Of a stretch of 64,000 bases of DNA, positions 54,103-64,000 are shown one piece after another. The stretch's first letter is position 1. Every line of letters begins with the position of its first letter. The position numbers and the translations under genes were made by a program. The notes below the pieces were generated by a model. The model was given only the letters and a program-made list of their open reading frames with translations, had not been told where the DNA came from and searched no databases. The stretch is from Rhynchopus euleeides (Eukaryota; Euglenozoa; Diplonemea; Diplonemida; Diplonemidae), in contig OY723243.1 of assembly GCA_963210315.1 (NCBI GenBank), positions 620,001 to 684,000 of the forward strand, written 5' to 3'.

Positions 54103-56513
54103 GGTGAGCACTATGCTCGCATCATACCGGGGGTGGGGGGGGTGGGGAGGGTGTGGGTGTGATGCTGTTTGGTTGGGTTGGTGAAATGTATAAAAACTGC
54201 TGCAAAGAAAGAAGGAGAAATATAAAGATGGAGAACCTCACGGTGAGAGCCATCGGGAATCACAACAGAAAAGGGTGTTTGAGTTTAGTTGGCTCGATTG
54301 ATGCATTGATCGCTGCGGGGGATCAGCGCCAGAGGGGGGGGGGGGGGGGTGTGGGGCACAACACGCCTGGGTGTTGTCGCTGACGGGCCGGAGACGAAAA
54401 AGGTGGGGTGTGGGATGTGGGGTAGAGGGGTCCTCCTGCCAACTTTTTCTGCTGATTGTTTCATTTTTTTCCCATTCCATTTTTTCCCCTGGCTTTTATC
54501 CTGTCCTCTGTTTTTTCAATTTTTTTTCTTTGGTGTAGGGTGGGGGGGCTGTGGTGGGTGGGACGGTCACAAAAGAGAAACAAATGGCCACACAGGCGGG
54601 GGCATATGATGTTCGTTTCGGTTTCTCTCTTATCTTTGTTTGCAAGACGCTGAATTTTCTCCCACCCCATCTCGCGACTTGCGGATAACAGACATCACAG
54701 GTCACAACCACCACATTTTTCTTGGCTTCAACAGACAGGGCTGGCTTCGAAGACCAACCGGATGGCATACCGGGCCTCCATCTGGCGACATGCGCTGTGG
54801 TGGTGGGGCAGGGTTGGATTTCCCCTTCCCTCCCACCCTGACTGCTACACCTCCGCACAGGTCAGCGAGACGGTTGCCACGACGTTGGACTCACATGATG
54901 TCTACTCCTTGATTTAGCTGGGCGAACTTGTATGCAGTGTAACTGGCAGCACAGCTGGGATCGCATGAGGGGAAAATCGCATGTGCCTGGACCCCTCTGG
55001 AATGAGGGTCCAGTGAGGGGGCGTAGGGTGCCGCAAGGATTGGGATGGGCAGCTGATACCCGGTGCATGGCATGCACCGGGTAAGCCGATATGGTTGGCC
55101 GGCAATGGCATTCAAAACAGGAGGGGGAAGCAGTGTCGAGCCCCCAACCCACTCCTGCACACAGAACGGCATTGCGCAACAGGCTCGCCCGCCCCCCCCC
55201 CCCCCCCCCCCGCACAGAACGGCGCGAAGTGGTTTCTCGGTGGGTTCAGATGAGTGCCAAGGCTCGACCCCTTGCCAGGCTCAACCTCGCCAGGCTGGGG
55301 GCATGCTGTGGACAAGGCCCAAACTACACTGGCCACCAACACAGCAGCCGAAAAAGGGCGCGGTTGATTTGAAGCCATGTTTGAGTAATGTATCAGCAAA
55401 AGCTTCTGACATGGCAGCATTGGTTGGCGCCACCCCAATACACAAGCCTTTGCCTGCCTCCCTCCCTTCTTGGGAGACCAAGGGGGAGGTGTGAGGAACA
55501 TTGCACGCGCAGCTTAGTAATGTACAGATAACATCCCGGCAGGGGCGGAGCGAGTCAATGGAAAATGTTAAAACAAAGACAACAGGGCGGGGAGCGGGGG
55601 GGGGGGGGAGGTGTGCGTGCTGGTCGTCTCAACAGCAGTGGCTGCTGATGGGGCACATGCCACACCTGGGAGAATCCCACACAAACACACAGGGCACAAA
55701 ACAGGGGAAAATGGAATAAAATCGGGCAAACAAAAGGCAAACAACCCCGGGAAATTAGAGGAGAGAGGTATCGAGAATGAGTGAGGGGCGGGAGATGCGG
55801 GAGAGTTGCGCAGTGCCCCGCGGAACAATGTACGCGCCTCAGCAGGGCAGCAACACGGCGTGGGTGGAAACTTAGCAAACACCCACGCGCCTCCAAGCGG
55901 CGAGGCTCGGGAGTAACCATCTAATTTTCGGAATTTATCGGAAAAAAGGAGGGTGCTTCTTTTTTGGCTTCGACAATCGCAATCAATAAAAACCCAGCCG
56001 TGCCATGGCGACACAGGGGATTAATCTTCTTGCTACCACCACCACCCCCCGTTGTTTTTCAAAAAAAACCCATCCCAACGCGATTTGTGTGTGTAAATGA
56101 TGATATCCGCGTCAGAGAACATCAAACAGAAAAACAGGAGGGTCTGGAGAACAGAGGGCGGATACGCCTGTCGAGAGGACAGGCAAAGAGAGACACACGA
56201 GCAAGCACTGCACTCCCCCCCCAGAAGGCTGGCCCCGACGCCACTGATGTTGGGATTTCCCCAGGAGGCACAGAGTCTCGCCTGCCAGGAGGGTTGTATT
56301 GGAGAGGGCCGCAACCACGAGAGTTGATTCGTCCCTCTTGCGCCGATGTTGTGCGTTGGGAAGGAGGCTGTGGAGTTAAGGGGGTGGGGCGTGTGTGTCG
56401 ACTAGAGATATTGCCAGGTGGAGAAACCTAAGTGACAGCAAGCCAATCACATGCCAGTAGTTTGGTTTTGTCAGAAAGAGGCAGACGTGTGCCGCGCCGC
56501 TCCTCCTCGTCTG
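54103..56513. other. Intergenic, no supportable gene
   Basis: T-rich stretch near 54440-54540, a 27-bp palindrome (55057-55083), a long C-run (55188-55210) and G-run (55592-55609). Frames on both strands lack domains. This is the last spacer before gene direction changes at the inverted-repeat element. Confidence 0.55.
55057..55083. repeat. Near-perfect 27-bp DNA palindrome
   Basis: Thirteen-base arms around a single central G (ACCCGGTGCATG / CATGCACCGGGT plus one outer T-A pair). It could be a dimeric protein site or a hairpin; no context explains it. Confidence 0.75.
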
Positions 56514-56791
56514 CACGGTGCGCTAGTGTTGGCAACCACTAGTGGAGTCGACAACTGAAACCTCGACAACTGACTGGGTTGTTGACGACAAGTGCCAGTT
56601 GTCGACTCGACAACTGGCACTTGTCGAGTCGACAACTGGCACTTGTCGACTCGACAACTCTATACACTGTACTGCAGGAAGAACGCCCAAGTATGAAGGG
56701 GAAAACGCACAGTTGGGTGTGTGCTTGGGATATGAGGTGTGGTGGCATATCAGCGCTGGACTTTGTTGCGAATTTCCTTGTGCCGTTTCTC
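56514..56791 (+). repeat. Left terminal inverted repeat with subterminal GTCGAC palindromes
   Basis: Contains several copies of a 19-bp palindrome AGTTGTCGA-C/G-TCGACAACT and half units. These are likely binding sites for the element's own protein(s) and may include the promoter of the first gene. Confidence 0.85.
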
Positions 56792-56899
56792 CCTCCCACA
56801 ACCCACATCACCAGGGTCTTGCAAGCCCTGACCAGATTACCTCCATTGTTGAATAGATACACACACGCCAACAGACACACACACACACAGCTATCAATC

Positions 56900-57922
56900 A
56901 TGCCTGCCTCTGCCAAAACCACGGCGAAGAGAAGCAGAACGGAGGAAACCGCCCCGAGCTCGGCCCCCCCGACGAAGCAGCCCGCCACTCAGCCGGGCTT
57001 TATTCAACTTTTTGTTGAATACTACGTCGAGCCGGAGGAGGGGGGGCGGCTGTCGAACACAGCCCTGAAGGCACTGATCGGGAAGATCACGGGCAAGCCC
57101 ATAAAGGGCAACGACGGGACCGTGAGCGCGGCGATGGGGGCCAGGTACAAGGAGTACCAGGGGGGGACGGTGTCGGAGAAGTCGGCGAAGGAGGCGCAGC
57201 TGGAGAGGTACTCCATCCGCACCAAGGGGGGGACGGATACGGAGTTCATTGGTGTGAGGATCACACCATCTCCATCAGCCTCCGCCAAGTCCAAGGCGAA
57301 ACTGGAGCAGATGCAGAAGCTGCACCCGCACGCCGCCCTCACCTCGGGCGTAAAGATGTCCCGGCTCTACGCCGCAGAGGTGAAGCTGGCTGCCCCCCAG
57401 AAGACGAAGGCATCCTCGAAGGCAGACAAGATCTTTCCTCAATACTCAGGAAGGAAGAGAGACGTGTCGTCGTTGCAGGGAGCAGCCAACACCTTTGCTC
57501 CAAGAACCGTCGGGGGATTCTACGAGTTCATCGTGGAATCTGGGCTGTCGACGGTACAGAAGGTGACCCAGAATGGGCACATTCTGCGCCTCACCCTGCG
57601 GAGGCTGCGCGCAACGCAGGACTTGGAGGCGAAGGAGTACGAGGTGGACCTGCACATCCCCTCCAAGTACCTGCTGGACCCGGGTCACGCTGCGCAGGTC
57701 AAGGACCGTGAGGGGATCGTCGTTGTGAGGCAGCTGCTGGTGGATTCTGGCGGCGAACAGTCGATACAGGCAACGACTGACACCGGCAAGTTTACAGACT
57801 TGCTGGATGGCGACGAAGATGAAGAAGAGGAACTGGACGATGAGGCAAGTGAGACTGCCCCCCCACCTAGCCCAAGCCAATCTAACTCAGGCCCAACGCA
57901 GGTGGATGTGGATGACATTTGA
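56900..57922 (+). CDS. Element gene A: unknown protein with acidic tail
   Basis: 340 aa, ATG 56900 (MPASAKTTAKRSRTEETA), the first ATG after the left inverted repeat that gives a non-TIR protein. The N-terminus is basic and Ser/Thr/Pro-rich, like a nuclear-localised or DNA-binding tail. Residues ~30-115 (GFIQLFVEYYVEPEEGGRLS; AAMGARYKEYQGGTVSEKSA) and ~190-290 (TVGGFYEFIVESGLSTVQKV; NGHILRLTLRRLRATQDLEA) are mixed alpha/beta. The C-terminus is strongly acidic (DLLDGDEDEEEELDDEASE). No DDE/D triad, tyrosine-recombinase, HUH, helicase or RNase H signature is recognised. The reading frame is clean and the gene lies wholly inside the element, 153 bp before gene B. Confidence 0.75.
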   Translation: MPASAKTTAKRSRTEETAPSSAPPTKQPATQPGFIQLFVEYYVEPEEGGRLSNTALKALIGKITGKPIKGNDGTVSAAMGARYKEYQGGTVSEKSAKEAQLERYSIRTKGGTDTEFIGVRITPSPSASAKSKAKLEQMQKLHPHAALTSGVKMSRLYAAEVKLAAPQKTKASSKADKIFPQYSGRKRDVSSLQGAANTFAPRTVGGFYEFIVESGLSTVQKVTQNGHILRLTLRRLRATQDLEAKEYEVDLHIPSKYLLDPGHAAQVKDREGIVVVRQLLVDSGGEQSIQATTDTGKFTDLLDGDEDEEEELDDEASETAPPPSPSQSNSGPTQVDVDDI

Positions 57923-58075
57923 TGATCCAGTGTGAGTGTGGAAGCGTCAACGTATATGAAAGCAAACGGAAGAAAAGGTGCAGAACGATCGCAGTGACAC
58001 TTTCCCTTTTTTGGTTATCACTCTTGACGTCATCCTCCCCCCGCCGGTTCCTCAGGCATAGCCTTTTTTGTTGGG

Positions 58076-59183
58076 ATGCACACACACACCACAGGAGAGC
58101 CGGGTGGGAATGGTTCCGAAGAGACAATGCAAGATGAAATGTCCTTGATGGCTGAGGGTATTCGCAGGTCACGATTTGTGGCAGGGACGTCCATCCGGAA
58201 GTGCGGTGAAATCTCGAAATGCATTCGAGAGACGTTTCGGGAGCACGGGAAGGCGCCTGAGAGGCACGGGCTCTCCCCGGCGACGGTGAGGAAGCATGAA
58301 GAGCACCTCCAGAGAGTGGTCGAGGCAAGGAGGGGTAGTTTGCTCAAAACTCTCGAGCACATTGTCGAAACACACCTGCATCGCATCGACATGGAACACC
58401 CTCGTGTTGTCCTGACTGCTGATGGCTATAACCCGGGCAGCAGGGACCTCACAGCCAGGATCCGCTTAGCTGCAGGTATTGCTCTAAGCTTTGGAAGCTG
58501 GCAACGGTCGAAGCAAGATCTACTCAGCCTGTGCCTCGGAAAGGACTATGGAGCGCGACCTCATTCTTTTCGAGATCCAACAACTTCAAAGTTGGGGCGA
58601 GAATGGGCTTTGGGGGGGTTCAGGACATACTCCGAAGTTAATGACCGCCGTTGGGGCATTCAATGTGTGTTCATGTGTTGTTGCGGGCAGCTGGGAAAAG
58701 GCAACAGGATCTCTCTACCGAAGACTTGAGTCTGCTGGGCTGGCGGACCACGTCAAAGAGAGAGGTCAGAGCGGGTGTGTCTTTTGGATTGATCCGAAAA
58801 AACCACCGAAAACCATACTGAACGTGTGTGTGTGTGGCAAGGAACCTTGGGGTGTGCCTCCCACCCCTACTCAAGAAGAAACCCAGTCTCTCCCGGAGGA
58901 GGTTCATGAATTTCGATGCATTATTTGTGACTACTCCTCAGCAAAGAAAACGTCTCTGTTTGCACACTACGATGCAAAGCACAGACCAGGGAGCAATGTC
59001 CCTTGCTCGTCATGCACAATCGAATGCAAAATATGTCACACAACAATAAGATTGAAGGGACAAAGCCAGCACTACCTGGCCCACCACCCCCGCTCTCTCA
59101 CAACAAAACGTTGCTTACTTTGCTTTGAGACCTTCCGTAGTGTCCGTGAACGCGATCTCCACATGAAGACTGACCATCCTTGA
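58076..59183 (+). CDS. Element gene B: C2H2 zinc-finger protein with a 52-nt intron
   Basis: Two exons, 58076-58475 and 58528-59183, 351 aa. The upstream frame and the zinc-finger frame are offset by one base. Removing 58476-58527 (GTATTGC to TACTCAG, 52 nt) joins ARIRLAA to CASERTMERDL exactly, so an intron is more likely than a frameshift. The N-terminal ~130 residues are helical and basic (RSRFVAGTSIRKCGEISKCI; LSPATVRKHEEHLQRVVEAR). The C-terminus carries two good C2H2 fingers, C264/C267/H280/H285 and C329/C332/H345/H350, with a further Cys/His-rich segment between them. It is probably the DNA-binding partner that recognises the inverted repeats. No catalytic domain is recognised. The stop overlaps the first base of the right inverted repeat. 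Start could instead be the ATG at ~58127. Confidence 0.75.
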
Positions 59184-59448
59184 GAAGGGGACAAGGAAAT
59201 TCGCAACAAAGTCCAGCGCTGATATGCCACCACACCTCATATCCCAAGCACACACCCAACTGTGCGTTTTTCCCTTCATATTTGGGCGTTCTTCCTGCAG
59301 TACAGTGTATAGAGTTGTCGAGTCGACAACTGCCAGTTGTCGACTCGACAAGTGCCAGTTGTCGAGTCGACAACTGGCAGTTGTCGAGTTTGAGGTTGTC
59401 GACTCCACTAGTTGAGGTCACTCGTAACTACCAAACTAGTGCACCGTG
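59182..59448 (-). repeat. Right terminal inverted repeat
   Basis: Inverse of the left arm, with a few substitutions in the subterminal GTCGAC-palindrome section and a different spacer next to the outer block. The low divergence points to fairly recent activity. Confidence 0.85.
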
Positions 59449-62400
59449 TGTTGAGGTTTGGGGGGGGGGGGGTGTGTGTTTTGGAAGCTGGCAAGAAACC
59501 CAAGCGGGAAGGCACATAATGCTGCTTCCCCAGAGATGGCCTCTGCCAAAACCGCTTGGCGGTTGTGTCGAAAAGACAGCGGGGGGTGGGGAATGGCGGA
59601 AGAGTATGTGTAGCAAAAGCAAAGCAAAAGTCAACAAAGGGAAAGCGGGGATGTGTGCATTTTCTGCAGCAGGATAAAAAAGGCCATCCTTACTACTTGC
59701 GACCACACGGGGACCCGGATGGCCGCTGGCAAGCAAACACGGCACGGAAGGAAGTGATGGGGTGGTTAGGCGTAAGTGTGGTACTGCCTCCAAGGCACAC
59801 AGCACACAATACGCTGCCGAAACCACCCCCCACCACCCACCCAGCAGGCAGGAAGGCATTGCTGTTTAGGAATGATATCCGCCTCCACCCGAACCTGTTG
59901 GCAGCGCTTGCTTGTTCACCCATACACCACACAGGCAACGAACCAACCCTTTGCCTGTGCGCACCTGAATGTGTATATGCGTGTCCATACCTGCGGTGGC
60001 AACAGTCTTTCACCGTGTCCTGGGACAGGTTATCGCCAGAAAAATGGCAACGATGGGTTCTGCCACAATAAAGCCACACACAGAGGGCCAGTAGGGCGCA
60101 CTCTGTATGTGAAGCATAGAAATGCATGCAAATGGATAGGGGCAGGTCTGAGGGGATGTTAGTCTGGAGGGGGCGGTCGATGTCCCTGGGGTGGGGTGGG
60201 CGGGATTTGCGCGTGTGTATGTGGTGAGGGGGGGCGGGGTGGAAGGGCAGGGGCAGTGAAGAAAGTCGAGAGAAAAGAAAGGCGCAGGACCTGGCCTCCC
60301 TTCACTCGTTATGCAGGCTGGCCGCGGCGGAAGGGTGGGGGAGAAGGCGTGAGCATGTTGCGCATGTCAATAAAATAGCCAAGGCAGGTGGCGAGGCGAG
60401 GAGAGTGGGTTGCTTGTGGGGCGGCGGTGGTGGCCGGAAAGCAAGTCGTCAAGATGTATTCACAAAGGTGGGAGGGGGTGGGGTTCGGATGGGGTGGGGT
60501 GGGGCGGGGACGATCAACGATCAATGCGGAAGGCGAGAGGGAGAGAGAGAGAGAGACCTTTTTGTTGTTTTGGGAAATGCACGCGCATGCTGTTTTCCGT
60601 GTGGCAAAGAATAGAAGCCCCGGTGGTGTTTTGGATGATGGAAAATAACAAAAAAATCGCACTCCTTTCGCTTTCTGGGAGACACCAGGTCCAGCAACTG
60701 TGTGAAAACAGGTCTGGAATTACTTTTTTGTTGAGCGCACACTTGCTGTCTCAGGGTTGTGTTAAGGCCCCGTGAAGTGGTATGAATGTGATAATCCCAA
60801 AGCTTCAAGTCATACGATACCCTTCGTTACTTTTTCACGACTTCGCATTGCAGTTTGAGTTAGCGTGCTGGCATCGCAGAGTGTCCCATAGAGCCCACTC
60901 CGTGAGAACCGGGCCCGCCACGACATCGCCCCGTCTCTCGGAACTAGAAAAAAAATCATGGCGCAAAAAAACAAAACACAGCTTCATTTTCTTCATTCAC
61001 GAGAGCGACCACCCCCTGCCCCTGCCCATCCCCGCGCCCTCCTTTGTTTGTAAAAATAGAGAAGGCTATTCAGGGAAAATGGCGGATGGAGAGGGGGGGA
61101 GGTGGGGGTGGGGTGGGGCGGCACCCTCCCACCAGTTGACCAGGTCCTGGCTTCCAAATCTCCCTAAGGGGAGCCCACATAGAGGGGGCGGAACAGCTGA
61201 GTCTGCTTGACATTGCCCCAGATTATCAGAGATCAGCCTTCTCTCTGTGTCACTGTGTTACTGTAAACCCAGGCTTGAGGCGTGTTGGTTGCCTGCAGCG
61301 GCGCGACACCTCGGCAGACAGTGACACCTGGTGTCACTTTTGCAACCTTTCTTCTGCGAGGCACACAGCTGGGAGGTGGCGCAGACCACACAACCCATCA
61401 GAGGCGTAAGTTATCCTCGAGGGATAAGGGGGGGAGGGGGGGGCACGCGCCAGACTCACCCAACACCCAGCCCCCGCCTACATCCCACCCCCCACCACCT
61501 CCTCGTGATCTTCGGAAGAAGGCACAAAGGTGGAGGGGGGGGGGTGGAGAGGAAGGGATGGGGAAGGGTGGTGTGCTGTGTTCTGTTCTTTGGCAATGCT
61601 GCTGAGCCAAGGAAAATATCGGAAGACGGCGCTTCCTGGTTTCATCTCACCGAATTGCCGAATTTAAGGGGGTAGAGGAAGCAGGAAACACAGGGTGGGA
61701 CAAAGTCAAGCAGGTTGAAATGTGGGGAAACGTCGGGGGTGTGTTCTCAGAAAAAGGGGGGCCGGGGTGGGGAGGGCAGGGGGGGGGGTGAAGATGCAGA
61801 TAATGCAGGAAGATCAGGGGGAACAGGGCGGGGTGGGGGAATGGGGTGTGAAAACGAATCCGTTTTGAACGATTTTGAACCAGTTTTTTTTTGGCCGTGT
61901 CGCGTCCCCTGGTGAGGTGGGGTCGCTGGTTCGTGTTCTCCTGGCCGCACGGTGGCATTGCCTTCCGTCGCCTCTTTCCTCTTTTCCATTGTTTCGTAAG
62001 ATTTGTAAAGTCCTGGCCATGACACGGGAGTTTCAAAATCTAGAAAAATGAGCGCTTTCTTCTGCTGAATTGTCTCCTCGAGAGGAGACGCGCGCACACA
62101 CTTCAGCCATCCTTCCTTCGGTTTGAACGGCTTTTTTGGGTCTGCGGGCCGCACCTCTCGCAACCCCCTCCCCGGCGAGGGAGAGGGTCGCTGTTTCGGG
62201 CTTCAGGCAGATGTCTCCTCTGTTGGAATTTGGACTCCGCCCCACCCTGCCACTGCCCCCCCATCACACGCTGGGCTTCCGACCGAGCTGCGCTGATTCA
62301 AATCAATGCGATGGGGCTCAGCCGCAACCAGCCGCAAGCTCACAACGCAGGGAGGCAGGGCGCGGAATATCCGAGGCCTGCGAGAGACGAATTGATTGCA

Positions 62401-64000
62401 GGGCAGACTGACCCACCGCCACTCCGACGGAGGTGATGGGCACAAAGGAACCAGCACCATTCTCGGTGCCGGTCACATTCAGCCCAGGGCAATTCTTTGT
62501 GCGAAGCAGAAAGGCAGAGCTGCAGGGTAAAGGTGGGGGTGTGGGGCAAGGGGAGGGAAGAGAGAAAGAGAGACACCGCAGGGAGATGCAGGTCGATGCC
62601 AGGCACAGCACGCTGCATTCATCACAACGGGGAAGAGTTCGGGGTGGGAATAGGGGGGGGGGTGCAGGGTTATTCTTTGCTGCTGGTTTTGTTCCGGCTT
62701 CTCTTCTGCGTTTGTTCGTTGTTTTATGTATTCTGCTCGGTATCGACAACACCCGGCCTGGCGCCTCCGGCAGGGCACACCAGACTGGCGATTGGTTTTG
62801 CTTTCGGCATTTTATGTAGGGACAACGGGGGAAAGGGGGCGGGAATGAGGGGAACGGGGGAGTGCATAGGGGGTAGCAACAGCAGCCTGCTCTGATTCGA
62901 ACCTTGGGGGGCAAACAGAGAGAGGCAAAGGCAATGTGTGGATGAGGGAGGCGGGAGGACGAGTCTCCAGTGTATGGTCCTGGAGGCCTTTCCGGGGCAA
63001 CACTCTCTCGGTGATTTAGCCAGGGCGTCAGCCCAGACAGAGACGGGAGACAGTCACGGGGGCATTTCCATAGCCCGGTCGACCTGGTGTAATATGAAGC
63101 ACCCCCTACAGCAGCACGCCGACACACACAGAGCGGGCAACGCAAATCATTGAGACACCCACAGGCGGACAGAGCGGTGTACACCCTCCCTTGCCAGAGA
63201 GGAGGTGCATCGCGGGTCCGGACATATATTTTATAAGGCACCAGCACAACCTTGTCAACCAAATCAAAGAGAGGAAGATGGGGCGGTTTGTCTGCGCATA
63301 AGGCTAAATAAATCGAAAAATCCCTGTTGTTGAAAAACGGCAGAACTCAAAAAAAAAATAACCAACGACGAATTATAAAAACTGCAAACAACAAAAAAAT
63401 AGACGGGCATTGGCTTGCTCAATGCCCTCAGGCTACGGCAGGTGGGCTGACCCCACCCACGCAGTGTATCAACAACCAGGAACAAAATCGGGCCGTATCA
63501 CTGTCCCGTGAAGCAGAGCCGTGTCACGGACAGGATGGGTGTCCAGGAAACGGCGGCAGTGTCTGGGTGGGTTGTGGAGTGGGTGGGCATGGTGGGTGCA
63601 AGGAACAAGCAGCAGTGCAGTGTTGTCGGACACGCACCCCACAGCGCAACCAGTAAGCGGCAAACAAAAATCAAAAAAAAAAGGAACCCCGCATCGGAAG
63701 GAAGGGAAAAAATTGCCATCTGCGCTGGGACGAAGGGTGCGAGCGGGCGAGGCACAGTTGGATTCCTCCGGCCAGAAGAACCCGAAACAGTGCCCCACCC
63801 GGCTGGAACCGGCCAAATTTGGCTCACACACCCACTCCCGTCGTGGCATCGGCTTCAATCTTTGAACTTCCATTGGAGACCCAACCATCCCGTCACTCGG
63901 GGTGGGGATGGGTCCCCCCAGACAGACTGAGGGCATTTATACCAGGGCACCAAGAACGGCAGCCGGGCAACGGGGCCCCACCAAAGCACCAGTGCGACAG
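59449..64000. other. Gene-poor region to the window end
   Basis: No gene supported in 4.5 kb. Contents: poly-G run 59459-59472, R1 copy 60657-60852, GA-rich run near 60537-60556, G-rich runs (61425-61442, 61535-61545, 61785-61795, 62655-62665) and AT-rich sequence near 63340-63400. Long minus-strand frames such as 62318-63262 are Cys/Pro/Ser-rich artefacts. A TTCGAA-containing string at ~62895 is not a tRNA. Confidence 0.55.
60657..60852 (+). repeat. Dispersed repeat R1 copy (diverged)
   Basis: Shares ACTCCTTTCGCTTT, CAGCAACTGTG, TTTTTTGTTGAGCGCACACTTG and a tail TTCGTTACTTTTTCACGACT with the copies at 17873 and 49978, with scattered indels. Confidence 0.75.

Larger units (their letters stand above)
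56514..59448. mobile_element. 2.9-kb element with ~270-bp terminal inverted repeats and two genes
   Basis: Left arm 56514-56791 and right arm 59182-59448 are inverted copies. The inner ~150 bp is near-identical (from CTATACACTGTACTGCAGGA inward to GCGAATTTCCTTG). An 18-bp block ACTAGTGGAGTCGACAAC is identical at 56538-56555 and 59412-59395, and an outer block CACGGTGC-N-CTAGT is shared. Between these lie iterated, mutually inverted CGACAACTGGCACTTGTCG-type units. Two plus-strand genes fill the interior and the right arm begins at the second gene's stop codon. This is the structure of an autonomous DNA transposon or similar mobile unit. The exact end and target duplication are unsettled: either TG outside 56514/59448 or ACTAGT at the 18-bp block. 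Confidence 0.85.

Noticed and set aside
58076..59183. Frameshifted pseudogene in the inverted-repeat element
   Set aside because: A GT-AG intron of 52 nt restores one frame exactly and produces a coherent protein.
56533..59415. CACTA (EnSpm) transposon, from CACTAG at the left end
   Set aside because: The right end reads AACTAG, not CACTAG, the shared sequence extends further out, and no CACTA transposase is present.
62885..62915. tRNA gene, from a GGTTCGAATC-like B box on the minus strand
   Set aside because: The flanking bases do not form a T-stem, and no A box or acceptor stem could be drawn.
62318..63262. 314-codon minus-strand gene
   Set aside because: Cys/Pro/Ser-rich artefact of G/C-run DNA without domains.

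Overview
The window looks like nuclear DNA of a unicellular eukaryote. It holds spliceosomal GT-AG introns, telomere-type TTAGGG/CCCTAA sequence, secreted multidomain proteins, and IQ/TPR/coiled-coil proteins of the kind found in flagella. Every supported host gene from 1.2 to 54.1 kb lies on the minus strand. Such long one-way gene arrays, together with TTAGGG repeats, point to a euglenozoan, most likely a diplonemid. That placement is inference: no rRNA, tRNA or spliced-leader gene was found to confirm it. GC content is high and intergenic DNA is rich in G/C homopolymers.

Layout. 1.2-6.5 kb: a fibronectin-III protein with a possible ADP-ribosyltransferase-like C-terminus, then an unknown coiled-coil protein. 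7.4-12.6 kb: a possible YbaB-like protein, a five-exon TPR protein and an MDR-family alkenal/prostaglandin reductase. 13.9-15.4 kb: a secreted EGF plus beta-propeller, glycosidase-like protein. 15.9-21.9 kb: a recent tandem expansion of DEDDy 3'-5' exonuclease genes, one with a second, catalytically broken domain. 22.5-27.3 kb: two multi-exon, probably cytoskeletal or ciliary proteins. 27.6-31.3 kb: a 3.5-kb block of telomere-like repeats that behaves like an insertion. 32.2-43.4 kb: an AA10-type copper LPMO, a membrane thioredoxin/GST-fold protein, a large TPR-IQ protein, DENR and a Lys-rich zinc protein. 47.4-54.1 kb: an FCP/NIF-type phosphatase with an acylation-type N-terminus and a GT31/Fringe-like glycosyltransferase. 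56.5-59.4 kb: a 2.9-kb element with roughly 270-bp terminal inverted repeats and two plus-strand genes of unknown family. The rest has no supportable gene.

Exon joins were worked out by hand from frame continuity and splice dinucleotides. Eighteen introns (43 to 285 nt) could be placed. Donors are mostly GTATG, and 17 of 18 acceptors end in ACAG. Many open frames in this GC-rich DNA are shadows and were left out. The two best candidates for something new are the inverted-repeat two-gene element and the mobile-looking telomere-like block. The latter has inverted ends, a 10-bp target duplication, and sits inside a small MITE that carries its own 3-bp target duplication.
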